The notes under the pieces were generated by a model, which saw only the letters and a list, made by a program, of their open reading frames with translations, was not told the origin of the DNA and made no database searches. Of a stretch of 64,000 nt of DNA, positions 10,201 through 17,776 are shown in pieces; the stretch's first letter is position 1; every line of letters starts with the position of its first letter. The stretch covers positions 124,001 through 188,000 of the forward strand of contig NZ_WIBF01000007.1 of NCBI RefSeq assembly GCF_009496005.1, written 5' to 3'. The translations under genes and the position numbers were made by a program. Source of the DNA: Tritonibacter litoralis (GTDB lineage: Bacteria; Pseudomonadota; Alphaproteobacteria; Rhodobacterales; Rhodobacteraceae).

Positions 10201-10726
10201 CAAAGACATGGCTGACACGGGTGGTCAGAAAATCCTTGTCGTTGCCGGTGTGGCGCAGCAGGAACATACCCACATCATCCACCAGGCCTGGGTTTGAGCA
10301 AATGTTGAAATAGAAGTAGCTGCCCATGCCACATCCCGCGTAGACGCCAATCGGGCCATCTGAGGTTTCGGGGACGTGGCCGGCCTGTTCCATTGCTTCC
10401 CACGCAACCTCAAGAAACTTGCGGTGCTGTGGGTCCAGAATGGCCGCTTCCTTGGGCGAAAACCCAAAGAAATCGGCGTCAAACTTATCAAACCCATCCA
10501 GCTTGGCAGCGGCGCGCACGTAATTGGGATCCGACAAAAGGGCCGGGCGTTCATTAGCGGCTAGGATCTCGGCGTCATCCAGAGTTTGGATTGAACAGAT
10601 GCCATTGCGCAGGTTGTCCCAATATTCTTGTGCAGAATGGGCCCCCGGCACCGACACAGAGAGACCGACGATCGCGATGTCGTGGGTGGTGGTGTGATCC
10701 GTCAAGCGGCTCTCCTTAGATGACAT
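4289..10726 (-). CDS. Type I polyketide synthase, KS-AT-KR-DH-ACP-TE
   Basis: A 2145-residue single-module PKS. The ketosynthase (about 14-440) has active-site C188 in TACSTSL, H324 in HGTGT and H364 in NIGHLDTAAG. The acyltransferase (about 540-860) has S637 in GHSMGE. A long linker resembling a structural ketoreductase half leads to the ketoreductase (about 1165-1365; GGFGGIG, S/Y/N around 1321-1338). The dehydratase (about 1400-1665) has H1422 in an HxxxxGxxxxP-like motif and D1585 in HPGLMD. The carrier domain has S1803 (DLGGHSL), and the thioesterase has S1950 (GGFSGGG). All catalytic residues are present, so it looks active. Dehydratase after ketoreductase is not the usual modular order. 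It is the first gene of the operon and overlaps the glycosyltransferase by ATGA. Extender-unit choice is not predicted. Confidence 0.95.
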   Translation of the reverse strand: MSSKESRLTDHTTTHDIAIVGLSVSVPGAHSAQEYWDNLRNGICSIQTLDDAEILAANERPALLSDPNYVRAAAKLDGFDKFDADFFGFSPKEAAILDPQHRKFLEVAWEAMEQAGHVPETSDGPIGVYAGCGMGSYFYFNICSNPGLVDDVGMFLLRHTGNDKDFLTTRVSHVFDLKGPSVNIQTACSTSLVAVHYACEALRKGECAMALAGGVTIELPQGRGYLYKENEILSPDGRCHAFDHRAQGTVFGSGAGAVALRRLEDAIADGDHIWAVIKGSAINNDGADKAGYLAPSVGGQSAAVRQALSAANVAADTVDYVECHGTGTYLGDPIEVSALTEAYRDSTQDVGFCLLGSVKTNIGHLDTAAGIAGLAKTALALKHQEIPPSLGYEAPNPAIDFDTSPFQVAAKRQPWISHKGPRRGAVNALGVGGTNAHAILEEAPERTPSEESDFPFHILCLSGQSKAALDANTAALADHLRANPELELADVAYTLKEGRRGFSKRRVVVAETAAEAAEALTEMNPRRVFTHDHLGDTPEVVFMFPGGGAQYAGMARDLYETEPDFADVMDQGLDHLQKSLDYDIRAIWLPEDGAEAEANAKLQQPSVQLPLIMIVEYALAQLWMSWGVKPAALVGHSMGENTAACLAGVMRFEDCIDLVHLRGRLFDTVPAGGMLSISLPLTEVEAIIGNDIDIASVNAPNLTAVSGPQAALDQLSETLKARDIDHQRIQIDIAAHSRMLDGILSEYGAFLRKLDLSAPSLPIMSNRTGVALTAEQATDPDYWVAQLRNTVRFADCIETLASQQGRVFLEVGPGKALSSLAQMSPTIQAGQVLSSLRHPDQEVMDDAYFFGVIGRLWACGVDADWPQIWGDAKRHRLPLPTYAFQRSRYFIEPGQTSQVQELPHPTRQDDIRDWGYRPVWRPRLADCAWDIETELRDAKTNWLIFEDDAGVAAPAIAALRAAGHFVATVKPGDTYARLAQDQFVLAPEEGRFGYEAVLADLVEDGLAPERIAHFWLVTAAETFRPGSSFFDRNLEMGFYALTALAQTLGAAELDGVHITALTTGAAQYRDEALPYPEKAMIQGPMGVIPREFPGITCASVDIELPRTPGLVDRALGRLAEDITPRVLEELLANPADEVALWRGDKRYGMDWRTLPLDAAEAPAFRPGGTYLITGGFGGIGLTLAAHLMWTYDAKVALVARGALPPRDRWGAYVASHSSANKTARRIQALQSLEAIGHGQVMAIGADVANSGDMIRAKEAIEAKFGPITGILHGAGYINDGPILAKSEDQIAQVFAPKVAGLRVLEQVFGDGELDLIALFSSSSTATCPAGQVDYVAANAYLNAWAKQKNTAPDGPRVVAVNWGVWSDVGMAFDALSARTDGTGPSDREACDLPLFDSQGFDGFGQRFFSTEISSNHWLVDEHRTKDGTALIPGTGYIELAAEALRGVGFDGAFDLEDLYFLRPFVVADGESRELLVRMIAEEQGYEMQILARLETGYALIAQGRLRLEAEPAPDLDLTTVAARCDMHMAPVAGRLQSPQESHLAFGPRWQVLSEAATGDGEGFACLELAISAQSDGCLLHPGLMDLATGWAIQLAKSYRADALWVPVSYDRIRMHRPLTAKIHSHIRLSHPDGPAPDEGFARFDITICDTDGQVLVEISQFQMKRLTGGFQNTTATADFTAEAIGMAVSQSSAPLSSDERRLQHNIAHGIRAKDGGPALERALATGHPHVVVSSLPLPDLISEAGYSSIPQDDQQSFERPQLDTDYVAPRNPVEEKLADMFAALLGVTQVGVEDSFFDLGGHSLIAVRLFAQVKRAFGVEFAISVLFEAPSVAALAEQIIPRTGGSVTEEATDTEKDTQHPSHTHLVQLHPGDGTGRRPFFLVAGMFGNVLNLRHLALMVGKDRPVYGLQAKGLIGSDEPHTRLEDAARACLAEVRTIQPEGPYMLGGFSGGGLTAYEMAQQLQAVGEETAALVLLDTPLPMRPPLTRQDKALIKVHELKTKGAGYLWDWGKARIAWEFEKRRAKPAETGQTPEFNNRKIELAFREAIEVYDLKPWHGAMTLFRPPLDRHWQVSNGNWVSAEREYVFEDNDWTRWAANVEVVEVPGDHDSMVLVPNVSVLAGQVKSVLDQADQRRAAPPHKEAAE

Positions 10727-10963
10727 TGCAGTACCCTGTACCGCGTTGAACTCTTACCGTTTTTTAGTTTAGGCCTCATCCGTCCAGAAACCGACGGCCA
10801 TTGACTTGATACGCAAGGTTTTGCCCCGCAAAGACGCCCATGGATCCGTACAGGACGGCAAGGAAACATGGACCAATTATGGGCATCGCTCTCTGAAACA
10901 ATTCGGGTGAATTTCCGAAATGACTATAGCGACACGGAGGGCGTTTTAAAAAACAATGGCGTA
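10727..10963. other. Intergenic leader upstream of the PKS operon
   Basis: A 237-base gap separates the stop of the polymerase-like gene from the PKS start, both on the minus strand. It is the only sizeable space from which the biosynthetic operon could have its own promoter. I saw no convincing operator, terminator or short gene in it. Confidence 0.4.
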
Positions 10964-12427
10964 TCACATCACGCTCCGCTGTTCTTTTGGTGTCCGGGTG
11001 TCGCCAATCGCAAGATTCCCCTGGAACAGTTTCCGCCTCTGTTCATCCAGGTTCGGGTATTTGAGCTGTTCGGCGTATCCCAGAATCGCTCCGGCACAGA
11101 GCCATGTGAAAGGGATCAATGTCGCGTTCAGCAACATATCCAAAAGGGTCACGCTCAACACGATGACCAGAACGCCGATGTAGGGTGATACATCCTCAAC
11201 ATCGCGATGTCGCATCTGCTGCCACAGGTAAAACAACGGCAGCGTGAGCAGGCCGATTTCTGCAATGTAGCCAAACCATCCAAAGGTGCCAAAAACGATA
11301 ATCCAGCGCCCATCTGGTATAGATATGATCTCGCCCGTTTGGATATCGCGAACCAGGTTTCGTCCCCAGCCGCCCCATCCAAACAGAGGCTTTTCCGCGG
11401 CGCGTGCCAGCATCAGCTCTTCGTTGTCCAAACGATAGCCCAGGGATTGCGCCCGCTCTGCGCTGTAGGCTTCAGCCTGCGCCATAATGGCGTCCAAAGG
11501 GATAACTTCGAAATTTCGTAACATAGGATAAACGATCGCAATGACTCCGAGGATTACGCATATCCTGAGTTGGGTTTTGATCGGCGACCATAGGAGAATT
11601 GGAATAAAACATAATACATAGATCTGCGTCGCTAGACTTTTGCATAGGAACAAAAAGCCAAACAGATAGAGCAAAGCAAACCCGTATCGGACTTGCTGCT
11701 TATCTTTGGACATTTTCATCAAAATTGCGGCGCTCAGGACGGCATAGGTTACAAACAGCGCATACCAAAGAGGATGTTCCAGAAACACCAGAGGACGATA
11801 ACCACCCTGGCGAATGGTTTGGCTGAAATCATGTTGGAAAAACCCATAGACCCAGGTGTTGACCTGCGGGCTGAGGCGGATTTCGACAAAGCCTGGAATT
11901 GAATAGAATATAGCTGCAATGACCAGGGCGATAGCGATCTCACGTTGTCCTTGGGGTGATGCGAAAAACCGTCGACCAACAAAAAACGGGATCAGCACGA
12001 TCAATTGGTTGACGACCACCGAGCCGAGATCGATCAGACGCAGTCCAGGAACAGCCCCATTGAAGAAAACAGTGGGAGCCGCGTTTTGTACGGTTTCAAA
12101 GATCAAAGTGTCCCGGTTGGTGAGAACCGTAGGCACCACTCCCAGCACAAACAGCAGCACCAGAGCCTTTGCGAGAATCGGTTTTGGCCAAAAGGAAATC
12201 CGTTTCTTCAGAACGAAAACGCAAAGGAGGAAAACAACAAGCGACGGAATAGAGGATTTGTCCAAATCCGGAACCAATGGGAGATCGAATTCGGCAACCG
12301 GTGGCAAAATTAAGTATCCGGCAATCAAACACCAGAGAACAGCCCGCTCCAGCGGCATTCTTTGGAACAGAATAACGCTGATAACAGGCCAAAGGATCAA
12401 CATTACTGATGCAATCGCATTTGGCAT
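10964..12427 (-). CDS. O-antigen polymerase/ligase-like membrane protein
   Basis: A 487-residue protein made mostly of hydrophobic segments, about ten to twelve predicted membrane spans. It has a long loop in its second half containing FGWGGWGRN, which is the kind of loop found in Wzy/WaaL-type proteins. Members of this superfamily join or transfer oligosaccharide repeat units at the periplasmic face of the inner membrane. Sequence conservation in this superfamily is low, so the call rests on topology, length and context. It is divergent from a WecG-family glycosyltransferase and close to a second family 2 glycosyltransferase, consistent with exopolysaccharide or O-antigen assembly. It lies upstream of the PKS on the same strand, but 237 bases away. 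Other polytopic transporters remain possible. Confidence 0.65.
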   Translation of the reverse strand: MPNAIASVMLILWPVISVILFQRMPLERAVLWCLIAGYLILPPVAEFDLPLVPDLDKSSIPSLVVFLLCVFVLKKRISFWPKPILAKALVLLFVLGVVPTVLTNRDTLIFETVQNAAPTVFFNGAVPGLRLIDLGSVVVNQLIVLIPFFVGRRFFASPQGQREIAIALVIAAIFYSIPGFVEIRLSPQVNTWVYGFFQHDFSQTIRQGGYRPLVFLEHPLWYALFVTYAVLSAAILMKMSKDKQQVRYGFALLYLFGFLFLCKSLATQIYVLCFIPILLWSPIKTQLRICVILGVIAIVYPMLRNFEVIPLDAIMAQAEAYSAERAQSLGYRLDNEELMLARAAEKPLFGWGGWGRNLVRDIQTGEIISIPDGRWIIVFGTFGWFGYIAEIGLLTLPLFYLWQQMRHRDVEDVSPYIGVLVIVLSVTLLDMLLNATLIPFTWLCAGAILGYAEQLKYPNLDEQRRKLFQGNLAIGDTRTPKEQRSVM

Positions 12428-12609
12428 TTGCGTGTTTTACAGGTTCAAAAACTCTTTTTCCGGATCCCAACTACCCCATTATGTATTGCGGGCTTACACA
12501 AATGCATAGTTGGCAAGTCGATTACTTTTTGATTTCCTGTTATGGCCTCAATGAGGCGTGTTCAGGTTTGCAACATGGCTTTTGTTGCGGCCATGATGGG
12601 GGATTGGGT

Positions 12610-13392
12610 TTGAAGTTTCGTTTTGGCGAACAGTTTATTCGGGTCAACGTTGAGACGCGCGAGAGTTTGAGGGAGCAAGTCCTTCAACGGCTTCACGCAC
12701 GTCAGGGTTTTGCGTTGGCGACCATCAACCTGGATCATCTTGTGAAAATGTCTAGCTGTGGAAAGTTTTTAAAAGCTTACCAACAGCAAGATATGGTTGT
12801 TGCGGATGGGCGACCAATTGTGTGGCTGTCCAAGTTGGCTGGGCGTCCTGTCTCGTTGATGCCGGGCTCTGATATGGTGGACCCGTTGTGTCACTGGGCT
12901 GCTGAAGCGCGCGCTCCCGTGGCACTGGTGGGCAGCTCAACGGCGGCGCTTGAGGATGCGACAGCGGCCTTGCAGGCAAAAGTGCCGGGCTTGGATGTGG
13001 CCTGGTCCTATGCGCCAGGCAAACTGGACCCCGAAGGTGAGGAGGCGGCCTGGATCCTGCAAACCCTACAAGAAAAAGGGATCGGCCTCTGCTTCCTTGC
13101 GCTTGGTGCGCCAAAGCAAGAGCGTATGGCGGAACGTGGTCGTCAACTGGCCCCAAGTGTCGGTTTTGCCTCTGTTGGAGCCGGGCTTGATTTTCTGGGT
13201 GGCCATCAACGGCGTGCGCCAAAATGGGTGCGTGATTTGGCGCTTGAATGGCTATGGCGCGCGCTGAGCAGCCCGTTGCGGCTTGGCCCTAGGTATCTCA
13301 AGTGTCTTGCGATCCTGCCGCGCCAAATTGTGGACGCGGTACGCCTCAGGTTTCAGCAGCCTCACTTGTACTCCAAAATCTCGCGGCGCTGA
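12610..13392 (+). CDS. WecG/TagA/CpsF-family glycosyltransferase (GT26)
   Basis: This family transfers N-acetylmannosaminuronate or a related sugar to a lipid-linked acceptor during polysaccharide assembly. Family features are ATINLDHLVKM near the start, VVADGRPIVW, LMPGSDM, the substrate-pocket FLALGAPKQE, and SVGAGLDFLGG with a trailing RAPKWVRDLALEWLWR. I chose the TTG at 12610, giving 260 residues. A Shine-Dalgarno GGGGGA at 12598-12603 ends six bases before it, and the family homology begins right there. Upstream in-frame ATGs (12409, 12484) would add a low-complexity extension and overlap the divergent polymerase gene. Its 3' end overlaps the convergent glycosyltransferase by 31 bases. 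The exact donor sugar is unknown. Confidence 0.85.
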   Translation: MKFRFGEQFIRVNVETRESLREQVLQRLHARQGFALATINLDHLVKMSSCGKFLKAYQQQDMVVADGRPIVWLSKLAGRPVSLMPGSDMVDPLCHWAAEARAPVALVGSSTAALEDATAALQAKVPGLDVAWSYAPGKLDPEGEEAAWILQTLQEKGIGLCFLALGAPKQERMAERGRQLAPSVGFASVGAGLDFLGGHQRRAPKWVRDLALEWLWRALSSPLRLGPRYLKCLAILPRQIVDAVRLRFQQPHLYSKISRR

Positions 13393-14318
13393 CCTGTCAG
13401 GCGGTTTTTATAGAATTCCAAGGCACCTTGCGCCTCTGCAAATTTTCCCAGCAGGCTGAACGCCGCTTCGGGTATTGGCATTTTGCGCGCCAGTCGCGCG
13501 AATTGCAGCAGATAGGTCGCAAATCCCAACAGTGCCGGCGGCCATATTACTGCGGCCAGAAAAATCGCGATTGGCAGACCAGCGCCCCAGATCAAAGCCC
13601 GGCGTGTTTCCTTGACCCAATGGCGTTCGGGTGTGGATCCGTGCAGGGCTGCACCTTCGGCAAAAGCGTGACCGGCACGGCGCGTGCGTTTCCACCATTG
13701 GCGAAACTTGAACATCTGGGCATCATGCAGCGTCATCTCTTCGTCAATCCGCCAGATCCGCCAGCCGCCTGCACGTAGCCTGACGCACATTTCCGGCTCT
13801 TCACCCGCAATCAAATCATCCCGGTAGCCGCCCACTTGTCGCAGAGCCGCAAGCCGCATCAGGGCATCCCCGCCGCAGGCCTTTGCTTCTCCAACAGGGG
13901 TGTCCCATTCCGCATCACAAAAACGATTGTAAAGCGAGGCCTCTGGTGCCCGTTCACGCCTTCGGCCGCACACAACGGCCACCTCCGGGTTTGCCACCAA
14001 AAATTGCCGCGCTACGGTGATCCAACCTGGCACAACCTCGCAATCCCCATCCACAAATTGGACCAGCCCATCACCTGTTAACTGCGCCAAACCAGCGTTT
14101 CGGGCCCGTGCTGCGGTGAAGGGTCGCGACATATCCAGTTCGACTACCTCAGCACCCAGGGCACGCGCTGCGTCAACTGATCCATCGGTTGAACCGCTGT
14201 CCACATAGACCAGCTGGTCGACGGCATCCTGCAACGAGCGCAGGCAGGTCAGCAACCGCTCCCCTTCGTTGCGTCCTATCACAACCGCGTCGACTTTGGG
14301 TAGTGTTTTGGAGCTCAT
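13362..14318 (-). CDS. Family 2 glycosyltransferase with C-terminal membrane segment
   Basis: The 318-residue protein opens with the GT2 nucleotide-binding block (AVVIGRNEGERL, YVDSGSTDGS), then QFVDGDCEV as the DxD-type metal site and AGEEPEMCVRLRAGGWR as the acceptor/catalytic region. A hydrophobic stretch near residues 250-275 suggests membrane attachment. It probably adds a sugar in exopolysaccharide or lipopolysaccharide synthesis. It starts 17 bases after tamB, so it may be cotranscribed with the tamA-tamB genes. It converges on the WecG-family gene, whose last 31 bases lie on the opposite strand of its own 3' end. No substrate can be assigned. Confidence 0.85.
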   Translation of the reverse strand: MSSKTLPKVDAVVIGRNEGERLLTCLRSLQDAVDQLVYVDSGSTDGSVDAARALGAEVVELDMSRPFTAARARNAGLAQLTGDGLVQFVDGDCEVVPGWITVARQFLVANPEVAVVCGRRRERAPEASLYNRFCDAEWDTPVGEAKACGGDALMRLAALRQVGGYRDDLIAGEEPEMCVRLRAGGWRIWRIDEEMTLHDAQMFKFRQWWKRTRRAGHAFAEGAALHGSTPERHWVKETRRALIWGAGLPIAIFLAAVIWPPALLGFATYLLQFARLARKMPIPEAAFSLLGKFAEAQGALEFYKNRLTGQRREILEYK

Positions 14319-14335
14319 CCTGCGTCCCCGAGGTG

Positions 14336-17300
14336 TTAGTAATCGCGTTTAAACAACAGACCGATGCCGGTCTCTCCAGTGCTGTCGACTGTACCGGAGA
14401 CGGATAAGCTTGGGCTCAGATCCAGGTTAATCGACAACTCGCTGTCACCACGGGTGTTAACATTGAAATCTGTATAAAGGTTTTCCGCCGCATATCCGCC
14501 AAGGCCAAGCTGTCCGGTGCCAAGGTTGTCAAACCCCAAATCCACATCATCCACGCCGGTCTCTTCGGCCAGTTTTTCTTCGGTTCCCAAACCGCGTCCG
14601 CTGAGGCGTGCGGCTGAGGCCGCCAACCGCGCCAAAGCAAGCGGGGAGAGATCCTGCACATTGTCGCCAAACAGCAAAAGCGCCAGCGCTTCTTCGCTTG
14701 GGCGGTTGGGCTCTGCTGTGACTTGGATTTCGGGCGCGTTTACGGGCCCTGCAATGCGCAGGGTTGCTGTTCCCTCAGAGGTGTTGCTGGAGGCTGAGAA
14801 ATCGAGGAAAGGCGTCAGGCTTCCCACCAGCGAGATGCGACCGTCATCCAACGTCAGACGCCGCCCCAGGATGTCGAAACTGCCGCGGATCAGATTGATT
14901 TCCCCTGCGGGCTCTGGCGCGTTTGCTGTGCCACGAATGCGAAGGCTGCCGCCGAGCTCTGAGCGAAGCCCCCGCCCGCGTGCAAAGATCCGGTTAGGCG
15001 CATTGATTAGGAGGTCCAGCGCAATCGGTCGGCTGGATTGCGCTGAGGTCTGCTCTGTTAATCCTGCGTGGCGGCGGGTTTGATAGGCGGACGCAGTTTC
15101 GCCAATGTGGCGGATGTCCGGGATTGGGGCCGCATCGATTGCCCCCCCGGCGCTGGCGATGTTGATATTGGTCTCGCCCACGTCAATTTGCCCTGCGATG
15201 ACAGGCCCCTGCGTCAGCGCCCCGCTGAGGCGCAGCGCGCCGCCAAGCGTGGTTTTGTAGATCAGATTGTCTGTCAGAACCACAGAGCCAAGGTTGATGG
15301 ACAGGTCGCTGTTGAACGGAGGCAGCAACGCAACCGGCCCGGTCACGCGCACTTGCCCGCCGTCGCGCGGGGCGGCGGTCAATGCCAGTTGAGCCCGTGC
15401 ATTGGCGATCCGGACGTCGCCGGAAATCGCGTCGATCTCTTGTCTTGCGTCTGGCAGAACAATGCGGCTGCCTTGGGTGCGGATTTGTCCCGAAACAGCG
15501 TCAAGTCCCGGCTTGCCGCGCAGGGTCAGGTCAAAACCCGCCGACCCGGTCAAAAGGTTCGGCGCTATGAACAAATTGGCCACATCCAGCCGCAGGTCAC
15601 CTGTCGCGCGCAGGTCGGCTTCGGCCTTGGTCTCATCCCATGCTCCCCGGACTTGGGCATTCACACCGGCGGGACCTTGGGCATCCAGATCCAGCTGCCA
15701 CAAACCGGCCTCGCGTTGCGCCGATCCGGTGGCACGCAATTGACCTGCAAGTTGTGGGACAAACCGTTCCAATTGCGCCAGCGTGGCGTCTAGTTGCAAA
15801 TCCGCACTGCCGTCCAGTGTCGCGGTCCCCGAGAGTTTAAGGTCAGAGCTGTTGGGACCTTGAAGGGTGAGCATGCCGTCAAACACGTCGGCGGCGCGCG
15901 CAACATTACCGGCAATCGTCAGCGGGCCCGGCACTTGTGGAACCAGTGGTGCCAGATCAGCCAGCCGCGCGTTCAATTCCAGGCGGCCATCCGCGCTGCT
16001 GAGGGTTCCGGCGGCCTTGGCTGTAAGTCCGGGCGCATCCAGGGCAAAGTCGTCGATAAAAAGACCACCATCATCGCGGCGCGCGATGAGCGTCAGGTGA
16101 CTGTCCCCGGCGATCATTGGATCCAGTTGGGGAATGCCGCTGGCAAGATCTTGGGTACGGGCCTTTAGATTCGCGTGAAACGCTCCGCTCAGAGGGGTAT
16201 AGCGTCCTTGGACGTCAGCAAACGCCGCACCAGAGAGGTCAAAGCCGACAATTGGGGCAAAGCGCGACAGCGCGTCGACCTCGGTTGTCAATGTCGAGGA
16301 AATTTCCAGACCATCAGCCCAATCCGCAACAGCCACATTGCCCGCCACCGCAAGGCCTTGGGACGTCAGCTGCAGGTTTTGCGCATTCAGGTTCTCTCCA
16401 TCGGCCAAAAGGTCCGTGACAAACGACAGTTCCGGCCCAAGTGCTGCAGACAGTGCAGGGTCCGACAAACGCAGCCCTGTCAGCGTTGCTTCTGTGTGGG
16501 CTTCCAGTTGGAACGGGGCGTTTTCCAACAGACCATCGATGGTCACGGTTGCCTGATCCAGATCCGCCCCATCGGTTTCCAAGTCAATCAGATCAGCGCG
16601 CAACTGCCACGTATTTCCAACCGGTTTCTGGGCGATCAGCGACAGTTCCGACACTGCGGTCCCACCGCCGGCAACAGGCAAAATCACACGGGATTGGCCG
16701 GATTCCGGCAAAACCGTCGCCCGCAGGTTCGCGGTCTCCAGCGCACCGTCTTGCACCATGGCCGCTCCGCTCAACCGCAAGGCGCGGCTGGAAATCGCCA
16801 GAGAGTGAAGCGCCACACCTTGTGCGCCGGCTTCGGTTTGAAACTGCTCTCCTTTGACCCGCAAGCGTAGATCCGGGCCAAAGAACGGCCGATAAACCTC
16901 AGGGATCAGCGCATCAATATCGCCGTTGAGATCGGCTGAGAAATCCAACCCTTGTTGCGGGTCCTCGGCATTCGCGTCACCTGCGGCAATCCGCACCTGG
17001 CCGGTCACCTGCGCCAAATCGGCGGCGGCAAAGTCAAGATCAGCCCGGAAATCAGACAGCGGGCCAGTGCCATTCAACGTCAGATCAAGGCGCGGAGCCT
17101 GCGGCAAAGGCAACAGGCTGCCGATTAATCCGCCGGGCGCTTCGCTGGCGACCAAGTCCAGATCTGCGCCATCTGTTTCGGCCCCGACCTGCAGCGCCAT
17201 CTGCAGCTTGTCCCCCTTTCGGTCCAGCCGCAGCAAGTCCAGCGTGCTGTCCAAGGCCCCGTCCGCAAGGTCCAAATCGCCATTTAAGGACCAGACGCTG

Positions 17301-17776
17301 TCTTGTCCCAGTAAAGGCGCGCCTAGTTCAATACGATCCACCTGCAGGCTGCCCAGTTTGATGGCAATCGGAAGCTCTGGCACGCGAAGCGGCGTTGCCT
17401 CGGGCGTGGGCAGCGCGGGATCCGTTGGCGCGGGCAGGGGCGCGCGTAAAACCGCAATACGTTTGGCCGAAAGCGCGTTGACCGACAGGTTTCCGCGCAA
17501 AAGGGCGGCGCGATTCCAATCGAGTTCGGCCCCCTCAAGCTCCAGCCAGATCCCGTCGGAATCCGCGATGGTCAATCGCTCGATCTGCGCGCGGGACGAA
17601 AACGTCCCCGTCAGCCCTACCACATTTACGGAACGGTTTTCCCCTGACAGGCTGTCCTCAAGAAAGCGCACAATAAACCCGCCGCTGTCTTCGGTTGAGA
17701 TCTTCTCTTGCGCCTGAACAGGGCTCAAGGTGATTGAGGTGGCTGCTGCGGCGATCAGAAAAGGTCTGAGGGTCAA
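14336..17776 (-). CDS. tamB: Translocation and assembly module protein TamB
   Basis: TamB is a very long inner-membrane-anchored protein that spans the periplasm and works with TamA in outer-membrane protein insertion and phospholipid transport. This 1146-residue copy has an N-terminal signal/anchor (residues 1-22, ending VQAQE), many repeated beta-strand blocks that form the extended groove, and a C-terminal DUF490 domain from about residue 800. That domain shows PEIQVTAEPNRPSEEALALLLFG and an aromatic C-terminus (LLFKRDY). The start overlaps the tamA stop by ATGA, the usual arrangement. The length is typical of alphaproteobacterial TamB. Nothing appears broken. Confidence 0.93.
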   Translation of the reverse strand: MTLRPFLIAAAATSITLSPVQAQEKISTEDSGGFIVRFLEDSLSGENRSVNVVGLTGTFSSRAQIERLTIADSDGIWLELEGAELDWNRAALLRGNLSVNALSAKRIAVLRAPLPAPTDPALPTPEATPLRVPELPIAIKLGSLQVDRIELGAPLLGQDSVWSLNGDLDLADGALDSTLDLLRLDRKGDKLQMALQVGAETDGADLDLVASEAPGGLIGSLLPLPQAPRLDLTLNGTGPLSDFRADLDFAAADLAQVTGQVRIAAGDANAEDPQQGLDFSADLNGDIDALIPEVYRPFFGPDLRLRVKGEQFQTEAGAQGVALHSLAISSRALRLSGAAMVQDGALETANLRATVLPESGQSRVILPVAGGGTAVSELSLIAQKPVGNTWQLRADLIDLETDGADLDQATVTIDGLLENAPFQLEAHTEATLTGLRLSDPALSAALGPELSFVTDLLADGENLNAQNLQLTSQGLAVAGNVAVADWADGLEISSTLTTEVDALSRFAPIVGFDLSGAAFADVQGRYTPLSGAFHANLKARTQDLASGIPQLDPMIAGDSHLTLIARRDDGGLFIDDFALDAPGLTAKAAGTLSSADGRLELNARLADLAPLVPQVPGPLTIAGNVARAADVFDGMLTLQGPNSSDLKLSGTATLDGSADLQLDATLAQLERFVPQLAGQLRATGSAQREAGLWQLDLDAQGPAGVNAQVRGAWDETKAEADLRATGDLRLDVANLFIAPNLLTGSAGFDLTLRGKPGLDAVSGQIRTQGSRIVLPDARQEIDAISGDVRIANARAQLALTAAPRDGGQVRVTGPVALLPPFNSDLSINLGSVVLTDNLIYKTTLGGALRLSGALTQGPVIAGQIDVGETNINIASAGGAIDAAPIPDIRHIGETASAYQTRRHAGLTEQTSAQSSRPIALDLLINAPNRIFARGRGLRSELGGSLRIRGTANAPEPAGEINLIRGSFDILGRRLTLDDGRISLVGSLTPFLDFSASSNTSEGTATLRIAGPVNAPEIQVTAEPNRPSEEALALLLFGDNVQDLSPLALARLAASAARLSGRGLGTEEKLAEETGVDDVDLGFDNLGTGQLGLGGYAAENLYTDFNVNTRGDSELSINLDLSPSLSVSGTVDSTGETGIGLLFKRDY

